A DNA stretch of 64,000 nt from Flavobacterium sp. Root186 (GTDB lineage Bacteria; Bacteroidota; Bacteroidia; Flavobacteriales; Flavobacteriaceae), in assembly GCF_001428525.1 (NCBI RefSeq), contig NZ_LMHW01000010.1:434341-498340 (forward strand). The letters are read 5' to 3'. The translations under genes and the position numbers were made by a program. Within the stretch, counting starts at the first letter, position 1; each line of letters opens with the position of its first letter. The notes beneath the pieces were generated by a model. The model saw only the letters and a program-made list of their open reading frames with translations, was not told where the DNA came from and made no database searches. Shown piece by piece: positions 34,759 through 43,324 of this stretch.

Positions 34759-35286
34759 TTATCTTTTGCTTTTAGAAGCTTTTTTTAAATCAGTTCCGCC
34801 AGGAAGCTGCATTTTGTCTGTAAGTACTGAGATTTCATTTAAATCAAAATTACCTGTAAGAGACAACAAAACAGATTCTTCACTTTTTGCTCCGTCAATA
34901 AACATTAGCAATTCTTTTACCTGCGTATCTGTAGCTCCGGATTTTACTAATATTTTTACGTTTCTTCCGCTGTCGTTTACTCGCATTAATTCTTCTAAAC
35001 CGGCAGATTTTACATATTTATCTGCAGAAGCTTTCATGTCTGCTTCGATTTTAGGGTTCTTTGTTGTAAATACTTTTAAGTAGTCTAATTTTTTAATCAG
35101 ATTTATGTATTGCTGTGTTTCTTTGTCAGAAGCATCAACTTTTACTTTACTCATTAAATCAAACATTTTTTTATTTACAATTACTGACGTTACATCGTCC
35201 TGACCGTCATATTTGTCAAAGGCGCTTTGTGCATAAAAAGCTTGTGTAACGAATGCGAAAACTAGTGTTATGATGAAATTTTTCAT
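34759..35286 (-). CDS. DUF4252 secreted protein
   Basis: 175 residues with a cleavable signal peptide (MKNFIITLVFAFVTQAFYAQ) but no lipobox. The core (SVIVNKKMFDLMSKVKVDAS, LEELMRVNDSGRNVKILVK, LLSLTGNFDLNEISVLTDK) parallels the downstream lipoprotein, so the two are paralogues made in tandem, one soluble periplasmic and one lipid-anchored. Function unknown. It sits 18 nt after the putative anti-sigma gene. Confidence 0.88.
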   Translation of the reverse strand: MKNFIITLVFAFVTQAFYAQSAFDKYDGQDDVTSVIVNKKMFDLMSKVKVDASDKETQQYINLIKKLDYLKVFTTKNPKIEADMKASADKYVKSAGLEELMRVNDSGRNVKILVKSGATDTQVKELLMFIDGAKSEESVLLSLTGNFDLNEISVLTDKMQLPGGTDLKKASKSKR

Positions 35287-35303
35287 TTTATTTTTGTGTT
35301 TAA

Positions 35304-35759
35304 TTACTGTTTAAAAATTTTGTTTTTTGATTGTTCATATTCGCCAATGTATTGTACACTTTCAATACCTACATTAACATTGTTTGACAATAGAGCCAAA
35401 GCTTTTTGCGTTGCTGCCAGAGCTTCTTCGGGATCGTCGTAGGTTCCTAATTCTGACTGCGCGACAACCGGAGTTGTTTTTTCGCCTGCAAAATAATAGG
35501 TTCCAATTCCTAGTAAAACAACTACTGAAGCTGCAATCGATAACCACGCCACTTTTCGTTTATTAGTTTTTAGTGGGATTTCCTGCGTTGATTTTTGTTG
35601 TTTTACCTGAGAGAAATAACCAAAAATGGGTTTGTACTGCTCCAAATGCTGCGCAACATTTGATGAAGAAAAATAGTCTTTTAATTGATTTTCTTCGGCA
35701 ATAGTGGTTTCTCCCTGAAAGTATTTTTCTAATATATTTTCTATTTTATCTAATTCCAT
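35304..35759 (-). CDS. Putative anti-sigma factor (single TM)
   Basis: Start at ATG 35759 (MELDKIENILEKYFQGET) gives 151 residues; an ATG 12 nt upstream is also possible. Both starts lie inside the end of the sigma gene, so translation is coupled. The N-terminal 65 residues are a small helical domain, a TM helix follows at about residues 69-88 (VAWLSIAASVVVLLGIGTYYF), then a short periplasmic part with a helix. The layout is that of anti-sigma factors that hold an ECF sigma at the membrane, though the N-terminal ZAS motif is not evident. Confidence 0.78.
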   Translation of the reverse strand: MELDKIENILEKYFQGETTIAEENQLKDYFSSSNVAQHLEQYKPIFGYFSQVKQQKSTQEIPLKTNKRKVAWLSIAASVVVLLGIGTYYFAGEKTTPVVAQSELGTYDDPEEALAATQKALALLSNNVNVGIESVQYIGEYEQSKNKIFKQ

Positions 35760-36255
35760 AACTGTGTGCATTTACCATTGATTCTCTTATTTTTTTTCTC
35801 GCTCTCGAAAGCGCTACCCGAATTGCTGTTTCGTTCATATTAACGATTTTTGCAATTTCTTCAAATTCATATTGTTCAACATCCCGTAACTGAATTAATA
35901 TTTGAAGCTGTTCCGGCAGCTGATTTATAATTTTCCCAACCCATTCTAAACTATCAGCATCTTCTAATTTCCGGTCTAACTGCGGCTCACGATCTGTAAA
36001 ATTATTATGAACGATCTGGAGGTTTCCGGCTCTTTTAGATTTTAACTGATCTAAACAATAATTTTTTGTCATCGTCATTGCCAGTGCTTCAACATTATTG
36101 TAAGTGTCCAGATTCTCTTTTTTATTCCATAATTTTACCATTACTTCCTGAGTGGCATCTTCGGCTTCTTCGGTACTGGTAAGCAATCGTTTTGCCAGAC
36201 GAAAAACTTTGTCTTTAAAAGGATTAACTAATTCTATAAACACATTCTGGTTCAT
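35746..36255 (-). CDS. ECF-type RNA polymerase sigma factor
   Basis: 169 residues with both ECF regions. Region 2 is at about 10-75 (DKVFRLAKRLLTSTEEAEDATQEVMVKLW) and region 4 at about 110-160 (LPEQLQILIQLRDVEQYEFEEIAKIVNMNETAIRVALSRARKK, quoted here only by its ends LPEQL and ARKK for orientation). It is the first gene of a four-gene operon with an anti-sigma-like protein and two DUF4252 proteins. It most likely controls its own operon and an unknown envelope regulon. Confidence 0.95.
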   Translation of the reverse strand: MNQNVFIELVNPFKDKVFRLAKRLLTSTEEAEDATQEVMVKLWNKKENLDTYNNVEALAMTMTKNYCLDQLKSKRAGNLQIVHNNFTDREPQLDRKLEDADSLEWVGKIINQLPEQLQILIQLRDVEQYEFEEIAKIVNMNETAIRVALSRARKKIRESMVNAHSYGIR

Positions 36256-36416
36256 AAATTAAAAGGTTATTCGTTAGCTTATATAGTCAAGACGAGCCAC
36301 AATTATTTTTGTTACAGGAATAATGTAAAATTTTTTTAGGCAAAAAGAATACTACTTAAAACTAAAGGTAGTATTTTTACGTTAATACTATACCAAGACA
36401 CCGAAACCTAATTTCT

Positions 36417-37889
36417 ATGAAACCAATTTTAAAGTCAATACTATTTTTATTTGTATTAACATTTGCTTTGCAATCTTGTGAAGATGAGGATGATGTAAGG
36501 GCTCCTGCAAAATTACAGGTGAATGATTTTATTTGGAAAGGACTAAATGAGGTTTATTTATGGCAGGCAGATGTGCCTAATTTAGCCGATGATCGTTTTA
36601 GTTCTCAGCAAGAATTAAATTCTTTTTTAGCCGGATATTCTAATCCCGAAGACTTATTTCAGGATTTATTAAATAAACCGGTAAGCAAATATCCAAGTAA
36701 TGCTATTGATCGTTTCAGTTGGATTGTAGAAGATTATACTGTTTTAGAACAAGAACTTAACGGAATCACTAAAAATAATGGTGTTGATTTTAAACTTACT
36801 AGAGTTGAAGAAGGATCTAATGATTTAGTAGGTTATGTTCGTTATATTATCCCGAATTCTGATGCTTCTGGTAAAGATATCAAAAGAGGAGATTTATTTA
36901 CAGGTGTAAATGGAACTAAACTAACCGTTTCAAATTACCAATCGTTATTATTAGGAGCTGATACTTATACTTTAAATTTTGCCAGCTCTAATGGATCTTC
37001 TTTTGTTTTGAATGGAAAATCACTTTCATTAACTAAAACAATCTTAGAGGAAAACCCGATTTTAATTAATAAAGTAATTACATCCGGCAGTCATAAAATA
37101 GGTTATTTAATGTATAACGGTTTCTATCAGGAATATGATGCGAGATTAAATGAAGCTTTTGGCGAACTAAAAGCGCAGGGGATAACTGATTTTATTTTAG
37201 ATTTAAGATATAACGGAGGAGGTTCTGTACGATCTTCAACCCGTTTGGCAAGTATGATTACCGGGCAGTTTGAAGGAGAAATATTTTCGAAAAGACAATA
37301 TAATTTCAAACTAATGGCTGGTTTGACTACAGAAGACCTGGAGTCTTTAAACGAAAAATTTGTAAGTAGTTTTGATGGAAATGCTGTAAATAGTTTGAAT
37401 CTGGCAACGGTTTATATCCTAACAACTTCCAATACAGCATCGGCAAGTGAATTGGTAATAAATGGATTAAAACCGTATATCAATGTGGTGCAAATAGGTG
37501 GAACTACTATTGGTAAAAATGTAGGTTCATTTACGGTTTATGATTCACCAACTTTTACAAAGTCAAATGTGAATCCAAATCATAAATATGCAATGCAGCC
37601 TTTAGTATTTAAAATTTCTAATGCTGCAGATTTTGGGGATTATACAGGAGGCTTGGTTCCAACATATGTTCAATATGAATATATTAATAATTATGGGGTT
37701 TTAGGTGACCCTTCAGAACCATTACTGAATTTAGCAATTTCTAAAATTACAGGTTCTGCAGCTAAGAGAATCCAAAATGATCATAGTGTAGTTTTACCAG
37801 ATATAAATGATTCTAAAAAACTCAACGGATTACGAAATGAGATGTATTTAGAAAATGCTCCTAAAGAGCTTCTAAGAACATTGAGATAA
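36417..37889 (+). CDS. S41-family (C-terminal processing) peptidase, lipoprotein
   Basis: 490 residues. The signal peptide ends in the lipobox LQSC (Cys21), followed by an acidic EDEDD stretch that may act as an export-to-surface signal. A PDZ-like part lies near residues 140-200, and the tail-specific protease core near 230-420: FILDLRYNGGG and NTASASELVING, the latter holding the catalytic serine of S41 enzymes, with a basic partner in VQIGGTTIGKNVG. It probably degrades or processes envelope proteins. It is divergent from the ECF sigma operon and ends at a strong terminator. Confidence 0.92.
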   Translation: MKPILKSILFLFVLTFALQSCEDEDDVRAPAKLQVNDFIWKGLNEVYLWQADVPNLADDRFSSQQELNSFLAGYSNPEDLFQDLLNKPVSKYPSNAIDRFSWIVEDYTVLEQELNGITKNNGVDFKLTRVEEGSNDLVGYVRYIIPNSDASGKDIKRGDLFTGVNGTKLTVSNYQSLLLGADTYTLNFASSNGSSFVLNGKSLSLTKTILEENPILINKVITSGSHKIGYLMYNGFYQEYDARLNEAFGELKAQGITDFILDLRYNGGGSVRSSTRLASMITGQFEGEIFSKRQYNFKLMAGLTTEDLESLNEKFVSSFDGNAVNSLNLATVYILTTSNTASASELVINGLKPYINVVQIGGTTIGKNVGSFTVYDSPTFTKSNVNPNHKYAMQPLVFKISNAADFGDYTGGLVPTYVQYEYINNYGVLGDPSEPLLNLAISKITGSAAKRIQNDHSVVLPDINDSKKLNGLRNEMYLENAPKELLRTLR

Positions 37890-37891
37890 AT

Positions 37892-37927
37892 AAAAAAAAG
37901 GCTTTCAGTAATGAAAGCCTTTTTTTT
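37892..37927. terminator. Bidirectional terminator
   Basis: AGGCTTTCA pairs with TGAAAGCCT, flanked by eight A on one side and eight T on the other. It separates the S41 gene from the convergent B12-propeller gene. Confidence 0.92.
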
Positions 37928-37960
37928 CCAAAAACAAATAAAAACTAATTCTAAAATAAA

Positions 37961-39001
37961 TTAATCGTTAAAATAAAAGCCGTTTGGACCCACTCCAACA
38001 GTTAATTCTTTTTGTAAACTTCCAGTTAAACTGTAAATGTATGCTTTACTGTCAGCCTTAAAGTCTCCGCTGTCAGCTAAGTAAATGCGGTTGTTATTAA
38101 CTGCAAATCCGTATAAATAACCCAAACTGGCAGTTACTATTGCAGTTGTTGAAGCTTCAGTTGCACTTGTACTGATAGCGTAAACTGAATTTCCTACTGT
38201 ATAATAAATTTTATTTTCGTAAACATCTAAAAATGCCGCTCCGTCTAATGATTCAGGGAATGTGATTTTAGAAACAGATTTGTCTGATAATTTTACTTTT
38301 ACAACTTCGCTTCTGTCTCCATAAGGGCCTCTTAAGATATATAAAGTTCCGTTTTCTTCTTCTATTGTATCTGCACTTGAACCAATTACGACAGGAGTTT
38401 CTAATGCTTTTGTTGCAATATTTACCACTAATAATTTATCACTATTGTAAGGTTCAGTAATATATAATTTACCGCTTTCTTCTACAAGTCTGTTGCCTGT
38501 TGCGTTTAGGTTAATTTTAGACTCGTATGTGTTTGTAGCTAAATTGATTATAGCAACATAATCATCAGTATTTCCGTTTGGATTGTTTGCAGAGAAATAA
38601 GTATTAGCATTTGTAACATAAGCTTTACCATCTTTTACAACGCCATATCTTGGGTTAGCAAGTCCGCTGTCGATTTTAGCAATTAATTTAAATGTGTATC
38701 TGTTTACTACATTTATAACATTTGAACCACCTGCGATAATATAAGCTCTGTCTCCGTCAAAAAAGATATTTTGAGCATATTTTCCAAGCAAATCTGTTCC
38801 GTTTGCAGCAGTGTAAGCATCTTTAGTGAAAGCACTGAAATCATCGCTTGAAAAAGAAACAGTTCCTTGTCCTGCACTTCCTTCATTTAAAATGAAAAAA
38901 CCATTTTCATATTGCCCTTTTTGATCGTCATCGTCATCACTCGAACAAGAAACGAATAACGAAACGCTAAGTGCTATTAAAAGTAATTTACTAAGTTTCA
39001 T
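37961..39001 (-). CDS. BtuG-like beta-propeller lipoprotein (DUF5074/YncE type), corrinoid capture
   Basis: 346 residues. The signal peptide ends in VSC (Cys19) followed by SSDDDDDQ, an acidic tract like the surface-export signal of Bacteroidota lipoproteins. About seven blade-like repeats follow, for example AYIIAGGSNVINVVNRYTFK and AYVTNANTYFS. Directly after btuB behind the B12 riboswitch, it matches the setting of Bacteroides BtuG, a surface propeller that binds cobalamin very tightly and hands it to BtuB. The role is inferred from context and fold; ligand residues cannot be seen. Confidence 0.82.
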   Translation of the reverse strand: MKLSKLLLIALSVSLFVSCSSDDDDDQKGQYENGFFILNEGSAGQGTVSFSSDDFSAFTKDAYTAANGTDLLGKYAQNIFFDGDRAYIIAGGSNVINVVNRYTFKLIAKIDSGLANPRYGVVKDGKAYVTNANTYFSANNPNGNTDDYVAIINLATNTYESKINLNATGNRLVEESGKLYITEPYNSDKLLVVNIATKALETPVVIGSSADTIEEENGTLYILRGPYGDRSEVVKVKLSDKSVSKITFPESLDGAAFLDVYENKIYYTVGNSVYAISTSATEASTTAIVTASLGYLYGFAVNNNRIYLADSGDFKADSKAYIYSLTGSLQKELTVGVGPNGFYFND

Positions 39002-39006
39002 AATTA

Positions 39007-40857
39007 TTAAAATTTTAGAGTTAAATACATATTGAAATTTCGACCCGGCATTGGTCTGTCTTCCAGACTTTGATAATCTTCATTGAAGATGTTTAAAACC
39101 TGAAAACCAAGTTTGAAAGAGTCTAGGAATTTAAAATCATAATCGATTCCGAGATTTGAAACCGTGTAATCGTTTATAATTTCATCTGGATTATTATCTG
39201 CTCTTGTATAAACAAAACCGTTGTAAAGAAATTGATAATAAGCAGAAATCCTATTTCGTGAATAAGCGACTGAAGCCGTTACTTTATTAAATGGAACAAA
39301 AAACAACTGCTTTTTAGTTGCTTCATCTTTTGAAACAGTATAAGCATAAGAAGCATTTGCACTTAAATTATTTTTGCCGAATTGTTTTTTCCAGCTCAAC
39401 AAAGTTTCAGCACCATAACTATTAACATTATCTTTATTTATAGGGCTCCAAATACCGTTTTTACCAGGAACCCATTGCAGTAGATCTTTAATTTTAATGT
39501 AATAGAAAGTCTGTGTAAGCGAAATGTTTTTAAAAGTAAACACGTTTCCAATTTCGGCCTGATAGGAACTTTCAGGTTTTAAATCCGGATTGCCGCCTTC
39601 GTCCCAATACAAATCATTATAAGTCGGAATTCTGAAGTTTCGTGATACATTCAGTTTGAAATTGTACAATTTACTAAACTGATACGAAGATCCTAAAGAG
39701 AATAAAACCGGAGATTTGTAATTATTTGTAAACTCTTTTCGAACGCCGAGTTCGTTTTTCCATACTTCAGAGAAATCTTGTTTAACCAATAATCCTGCGG
39801 AACTAATTTCGCGCACGTGATCACCAAAACTGCTGCCGTAACCTTTAGTTCTGTTGTAATCTAAGATTCCATTTATTTGAGTTGATTTTAATAACGTATA
39901 TCCTAAATCAAGTTTTGTAATTAAACTTTCAGTCTTTCCGTAAGTGTAAATATTACTTGAATTATCAGCAAAATATTGATAGTTTTCAAAGATATATGCC
40001 GTTTTGAAATTGGTTTTAAATTTTCCAAAATCACCGTCGTATTCTAATAAACTTCGATTGAAACCATTTACATATTTGCTTTTCGTTTCAGTTTCTACAA
40101 TCAAGGAAGTATTTCGGTCAGTATTTGAAATCTGACTATAAAGTTTTAAGGTGTTTTTACCATCAATTTTATAACCAGCATTGGCACTCATGGTTATAAC
40201 ATCATATTGTCCATTTTGGTTCCAGCGTTGTTCGCCACGCCACGTATAACGGTTTAAATATTTGTAATCGTTTGTGGAGCTGTTTTTAGAAAAACCAATT
40301 TGTGCGCTCCATTTTTCGTTAGAAATATTCGTTTTATAATTTATTCCGATAGTGTTGAAACTTCCATAATCGAATTTTAAATTATTCTCAAACCGATTAT
40401 AGAATGCCAAATCGTTATTTAAATGCACGGTTCCTCCAATTGCACCGCTTCCGTAAATAACGCTTCCGCCGCCGGCTTTTATACTAATAGAATTATAATC
40501 AGAACCCGAAATCGTATTAAAATCGGTGCTTCCGTTCATTTGCGAATTAATGTTGATTCCGTTCCAGATTACAGCCGTTTGAGAAGAAGTTGTTCCGCGA
40601 AAAGAAACAGTAGAAAGCATTCCACGTCCGTATTCTTTAAAATAAATGGTAGAATTGAAATTTAGAAGATCAGTCAATAAAGCTTCATTTTTATTGATAA
40701 TCGAATCACTAAGTTTTAAGACTGATTGTGAATTGGAGTATTTTTTTAGATTTGCATCAGAAATTACGACTTCCTTTAATTTAATAGAATCGCTCTGCGC
40801 CGAAATAAATTGGCACAACATTAAAAGTAAAAAAGCAAAACGTATTTTTAAAGTCAT
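39007..40857 (-). CDS. btuB: BtuB-type TonB-dependent cobalamin receptor
   Basis: 616 residues, the length of BtuB. Signal peptide 1-20 (ending FISAQ), plug domain about 30-145 with the short TonB-box-like LKEVVISDANL, then a beta-barrel ending in ...NFNMYLTLKF with a terminal Phe. There is no CarboxypepD domain. A cobalamin riboswitch lies directly upstream, and B12 salvage genes follow further up on the same strand, so the ligand is a corrinoid. The BtuG-like gene starts 5 nt downstream. Expression should fall when adenosylcobalamin is plentiful. Confidence 0.93.
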   Translation of the reverse strand: MTLKIRFAFLLLMLCQFISAQSDSIKLKEVVISDANLKKYSNSQSVLKLSDSIINKNEALLTDLLNFNSTIYFKEYGRGMLSTVSFRGTTSSQTAVIWNGININSQMNGSTDFNTISGSDYNSISIKAGGGSVIYGSGAIGGTVHLNNDLAFYNRFENNLKFDYGSFNTIGINYKTNISNEKWSAQIGFSKNSSTNDYKYLNRYTWRGEQRWNQNGQYDVITMSANAGYKIDGKNTLKLYSQISNTDRNTSLIVETETKSKYVNGFNRSLLEYDGDFGKFKTNFKTAYIFENYQYFADNSSNIYTYGKTESLITKLDLGYTLLKSTQINGILDYNRTKGYGSSFGDHVREISSAGLLVKQDFSEVWKNELGVRKEFTNNYKSPVLFSLGSSYQFSKLYNFKLNVSRNFRIPTYNDLYWDEGGNPDLKPESSYQAEIGNVFTFKNISLTQTFYYIKIKDLLQWVPGKNGIWSPINKDNVNSYGAETLLSWKKQFGKNNLSANASYAYTVSKDEATKKQLFFVPFNKVTASVAYSRNRISAYYQFLYNGFVYTRADNNPDEIINDYTVSNLGIDYDFKFLDSFKLGFQVLNIFNEDYQSLEDRPMPGRNFNMYLTLKF

Positions 40858-40896
40858 AATTTCTACACTCTTTTTCCCGAGAGCTCGATATTTTGT

Positions 40897-41074
40897 TATA
40901 AAGGCAGGTCTCCTGGCTTGCGTCTTGTTGTTTACCTTCCCATTCGCCGGGGCGAGCAGTGGTTTTGTAGTTTACAACAAGCATTCTTTCTAGAACTAAG
41001 CTTACAGTTGCGGGAACAGCTCAAGATTTTACTTGATTCCCTTTTAATGTGTTTTATAAAAACACAACCTTAAT
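40897..41074 (-). promoter_or_regulatory. Cobalamin (B12) riboswitch
   Basis: On the minus strand the core CTGTTCCCGCAACTGTAA (41019-41002) and the B12 box AGCCAGGAGACCTGCC (40918-40903) are both complete and in the canonical order, with GCCCCGGCGAATGGGAAGG between them. The element lies in the btuB leader, 40 nt before the start codon. No terminator hairpin with a T run follows it, so control of translation is more likely than termination. Confidence 0.95.
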
Positions 41075-41080
41075 TTGCTG

Positions 41081-41113
41081 CAAAGATAAAGTTAAAAATA
41101 TTTATTATTCAAA
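41081..41113 (-). promoter_or_regulatory. Promoter of the riboswitch-btuB transcript
   Basis: TATCTTTG at 41088-41081 with TTG at 41112-41110 upstream, spaced 21 nt. The transcript would start near 41074, just at the 5' side of the riboswitch. Confidence 0.7.
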
Positions 41114-41153
41114 TTTGTTTTACTTTTTGTGTCAAATTATAAACAAAACCTAA

Positions 41154-41690
41154 TTAATATTTAATTTTTATGACTTGTCCAAAATCAACTTTATTTTGAA
41201 AAGCCTCTTTTAAGGGCAGTGAAGTTTGATGACATAAGATGCTTCTAATAATTCCGGCATGAGCTACAATGATGATTGCCTCTTGGATTTTCTGCGAAAT
41301 TTGTTCTGCTAAAAAATCACCAACTCTTTTATGTAATGCTGTAAATGATTCGCCATTTAAAACGGGAATGTTAACAAAATCTTCCATCCACGAATTTAAT
41401 TGTTCTGGCGGAATTTCGTTCCAGTTTTTCAATTCCCAATCGCCAAAATTCATTTCTTTCAATCGGTCATCTTCTTTATACGAAATTGTTTTTATGTTCT
41501 TTTGAATGTGTTTTGCTAAAATAGAACAACGTTTTAAGGGGCTTGAAAAAATAATAGCCTCCGAAGGTAACTCAGAAATAATCCGGTCAAAAATTTCATC
41601 AAAAGGTTCAGCAATATTTACATCAGATTGTCCGTAACAAATTCCTTTTTCGCAGATGGTTTCGGTGTGGCGAACTAGATAAATTTCCAT
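41154..41690 (-). CDS. cobC: Alpha-ribazole phosphatase CobC (histidine phosphatase family)
   Basis: Start at ATG 41690 gives 178 residues beginning MEIYLVRHTET, the RHG-type catalytic motif at the very N-terminus as is normal for the family; the frame continues upstream but that part lies within cobS. The second catalytic histidine is in IIVAHAGIIRSIL. The enzyme removes phosphate from alpha-ribazole phosphate or cobalamin 5'-phosphate at the end of lower-ligand assembly. It overlaps cobS by 16 nt on the same strand. Confidence 0.88.
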   Translation of the reverse strand: MEIYLVRHTETICEKGICYGQSDVNIAEPFDEIFDRIISELPSEAIIFSSPLKRCSILAKHIQKNIKTISYKEDDRLKEMNFGDWELKNWNEIPPEQLNSWMEDFVNIPVLNGESFTALHKRVGDFLAEQISQKIQEAIIIVAHAGIIRSILCHQTSLPLKEAFQNKVDFGQVIKIKY

Positions 41691-42460
41691 ATAAAAAGAA
41701 TACTTAAATAATAAATAACTTCGCAGACTTGCTGTGTTGCGCCAAGACAGTCTCCTGTATAACCACCAATCCATTTTTGAAAATACCGAGCCAGAAAATA
41801 TCGGGTTATAAAAACAGGAATTATAGCTAAAAGAATTTTATAATTGAAATAGGAGAGAACAAGAAGAGGAACTAGTCCGAAGAAAAAAGATCCAAAAATT
41901 TCTTTCCAGCTATGATTTTTAGCAATTGGTTTACTTTTGCTCGAAGCATCATCACGAGAATATTGATGTGTAAAAATAATACTGATCGCCGCCAAACGGC
42001 TTAAAGAATGTACAGAAATAAATAAAAGGAAAATTAGTAAATTGTTATTAGTGAAAAGTAAAATAGATTCTGAAAGCAATTTAAATTTTGCCAGAAAAAG
42101 TAAAGCCAAACCAATGGCTCCATAAGCGCCAATAGCGCTGTCTTTCATTATCATCAGAATTTTTTCTTTGGTCCAGCCGCCCCCAAATCCATCGCAGACA
42201 TCGGCAAATCCATCTTCATGAAAGGCGCCGGTTGTTAGGACTGAAATAATAATTGCAAAAATAACAGCTGTTTCTGTTGAAAGGAAAAGTGAAAAAAGAA
42301 AAAAAGCCAGAAATGAAATTGATCCAACAATCCAGCCGATAAAAGGAAAATATCTTGTTGCTTTATTTAAATAATCGGGATCGTGAGTAATGTTTTTTGG
42401 ACAAGGAATTCTGGTGTAGAACATTAAACAGGTAAAGAAGATGTGTAGTTCTTTTTTCAT
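41675..42460 (-). CDS. cobS: Adenosylcobinamide-GDP ribazoletransferase CobS
   Basis: 261 residues, a polytopic inner-membrane enzyme. The characteristic acidic block HEDGFADVCDGFGGG near residues 82-96 and WTKEKILMIMKDSAIGAYGAI identify CobS, which joins alpha-ribazole (phosphate) to adenosylcobinamide-GDP to form cobalamin (phosphate). It is followed by cobC with overlapping ends. Upstream, the operon is interrupted by a Y1 transposase and its palindromic repeats, which may affect transcription from bluB-cobT. Confidence 0.95.
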   Translation of the reverse strand: MKKELHIFFTCLMFYTRIPCPKNITHDPDYLNKATRYFPFIGWIVGSISFLAFFLFSLFLSTETAVIFAIIISVLTTGAFHEDGFADVCDGFGGGWTKEKILMIMKDSAIGAYGAIGLALLFLAKFKLLSESILLFTNNNLLIFLLFISVHSLSRLAAISIIFTHQYSRDDASSKSKPIAKNHSWKEIFGSFFFGLVPLLVLSYFNYKILLAIIPVFITRYFLARYFQKWIGGYTGDCLGATQQVCEVIYYLSILFIWKFI

Positions 42461-42473
42461 TAAGGTTGTGGTA

Positions 42474-42663
42474 TTTGGCTAAAGCCCTTTTTGGGGCGAT
42501 TTTTTATTCCAACATCTAAAGATGTTGGCAATTGATTTTTGTGCTGTTTTTGTTGATAGTTTATTCTTTCATATTTAATAGGTAATTGAAAATAAAAAAA
42601 TGTTTAATTGCCTCCAGATTTATCTGGAGGTTTCAAAAATGTTATGCCTAAAAGGCTTTAGCC
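42474..42663. repeat. Palindromic repeat unit A
   Basis: Outer arms GGCTAAAGCC (42477-42486) and GGCTTTAGCC (42654-42663) are complementary. Inside are two perfect hairpins: CCAACATCT/AGATGTTGG at 42509-42528 and CCTCCAGAT/ATCTGGAGG at 42611-42630, plus GGCAATTGA opposite TTAATTGCC. Unit B repeats the same order. Confidence 0.88.
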
Positions 42664-42673
42664 GAATTTGCTA

Positions 42674-42821
42674 TTTGCTAAAGCCTTCTTTAGAAACGAC
42701 ATTTCTATATCAACATCTAAAGCTGTTGGCAATTGATTTATTTTAATTTATAAATTCAATTGCCTCCAGATTTATCTGGAGGTTAATAATAATTATTGGC
42801 TCCTTCTGGGCTTTAGCCAAA
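42674..42821. repeat. Palindromic repeat unit B
   Basis: Same layout as unit A: arms TTTGCTAAAGCC (42674-42685) and GGCTTTAGCCAAA (42809-42821), hairpins at 42711-42728 (one mismatch) and 42763-42782 (identical to unit A), with GGCAATTGA and TCAATTGCC as a perfect inner pair at 42728-42736 and 42756-42764. It ends five bases before the transposase stop codon. Confidence 0.88.
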
Positions 42822-42826
42822 TTCCA

Positions 42827-43258
42827 TCAAGATATTTTAAATCCAAATTTGACAATAAATTCATCATATTCCTCTTGAAATGTTTTCTTTTTATGATGTT
42901 TTTCTTGATTTATAATATAATCTCTCACTTTGCCAACGATAGATTCTGAAACTGAAACCGCAAAATATTCATCCTGCCATTCAAACTTTTCTCTCGTCAA
43001 TTGATTTTTATTAATCCAGTATGAAGATTCGCCTTTTAATAGTTGTATTGTTTTTTGAATTGTCTGATTATTTCCAAGTGAAATCAAACAATGGCAATGA
43101 TCAGAATATCCACTAATATAATCCAGATATATTTCTTTTTTTAATGCATTTTCTTTTATGTGGTGCCAAATTTTTTGACGCAACTCGTTCGAATTTAAAA
43201 ATGGAAACCTATTTTTTGTGCTCCAAACGCAATGAATATAAACTTTAGTAAAAGGCAT
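42827..43258 (-). CDS. IS200-like / REP-associated Y1 (HUH) transposase
   Basis: 143 residues, the usual size. The HUH motif is DHCHCLISL (His-Cys-His near residues 53-55) and the single catalytic tyrosine is likely in VRDYIINQEKHHKKK near residue 113. FTKVYIHCVWSTKNRFPFL at the N-terminus is typical of the Y1_Tnp fold. Such enzymes cut and rejoin single-stranded DNA next to hairpins. The absence of TnpB, the intact reading frame and two structured palindromes directly behind the gene suggest a RAYT-like single-copy transposase with REP-like substrates rather than a plain IS200. Confidence 0.88.
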   Translation of the reverse strand: MPFTKVYIHCVWSTKNRFPFLNSNELRQKIWHHIKENALKKEIYLDYISGYSDHCHCLISLGNNQTIQKTIQLLKGESSYWINKNQLTREKFEWQDEYFAVSVSESIVGKVRDYIINQEKHHKKKTFQEEYDEFIVKFGFKIS

Positions 43259-43324
43259 GTATGATTTTTTAAAATAATTTCAACTTATGATCCAAAGATA
43301 TAAACTGTAAATCAAAATTGAAAA

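Larger units (their letters stand above)
42474..43258 (-). mobile_element. IS200-like (Y1 transposase) element with two tandem palindromic repeat units
   Basis: The unit consists of the transposase gene at 42827-43258 and two REP-like units immediately 3' of it. It is placed inside the cobS / bluB-cobT gene order. I see no palindromes on the other (5') side of the gene, so the left and right element ends are not symmetrical and the exact insertion borders are unknown. No TnpB gene accompanies it. Confidence 0.7.

Noticed and set aside
40781..40984. Minus-strand frame of 67 codons across the riboswitch
   Set aside because: It overlaps the structured B12 element and the btuB start out of frame; not a leader peptide by any visible signal.
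40646..40993. Plus-strand frame of 115 codons opposite btuB and its leader
   Set aside because: It runs antisense through the btuB start and the conserved riboswitch box; a shadow frame.
42474..42821. The two tandem units considered as a CRISPR-like array
   Set aside because: Units are self-complementary, there are only two, spacing is not regular and no cas gene is present.
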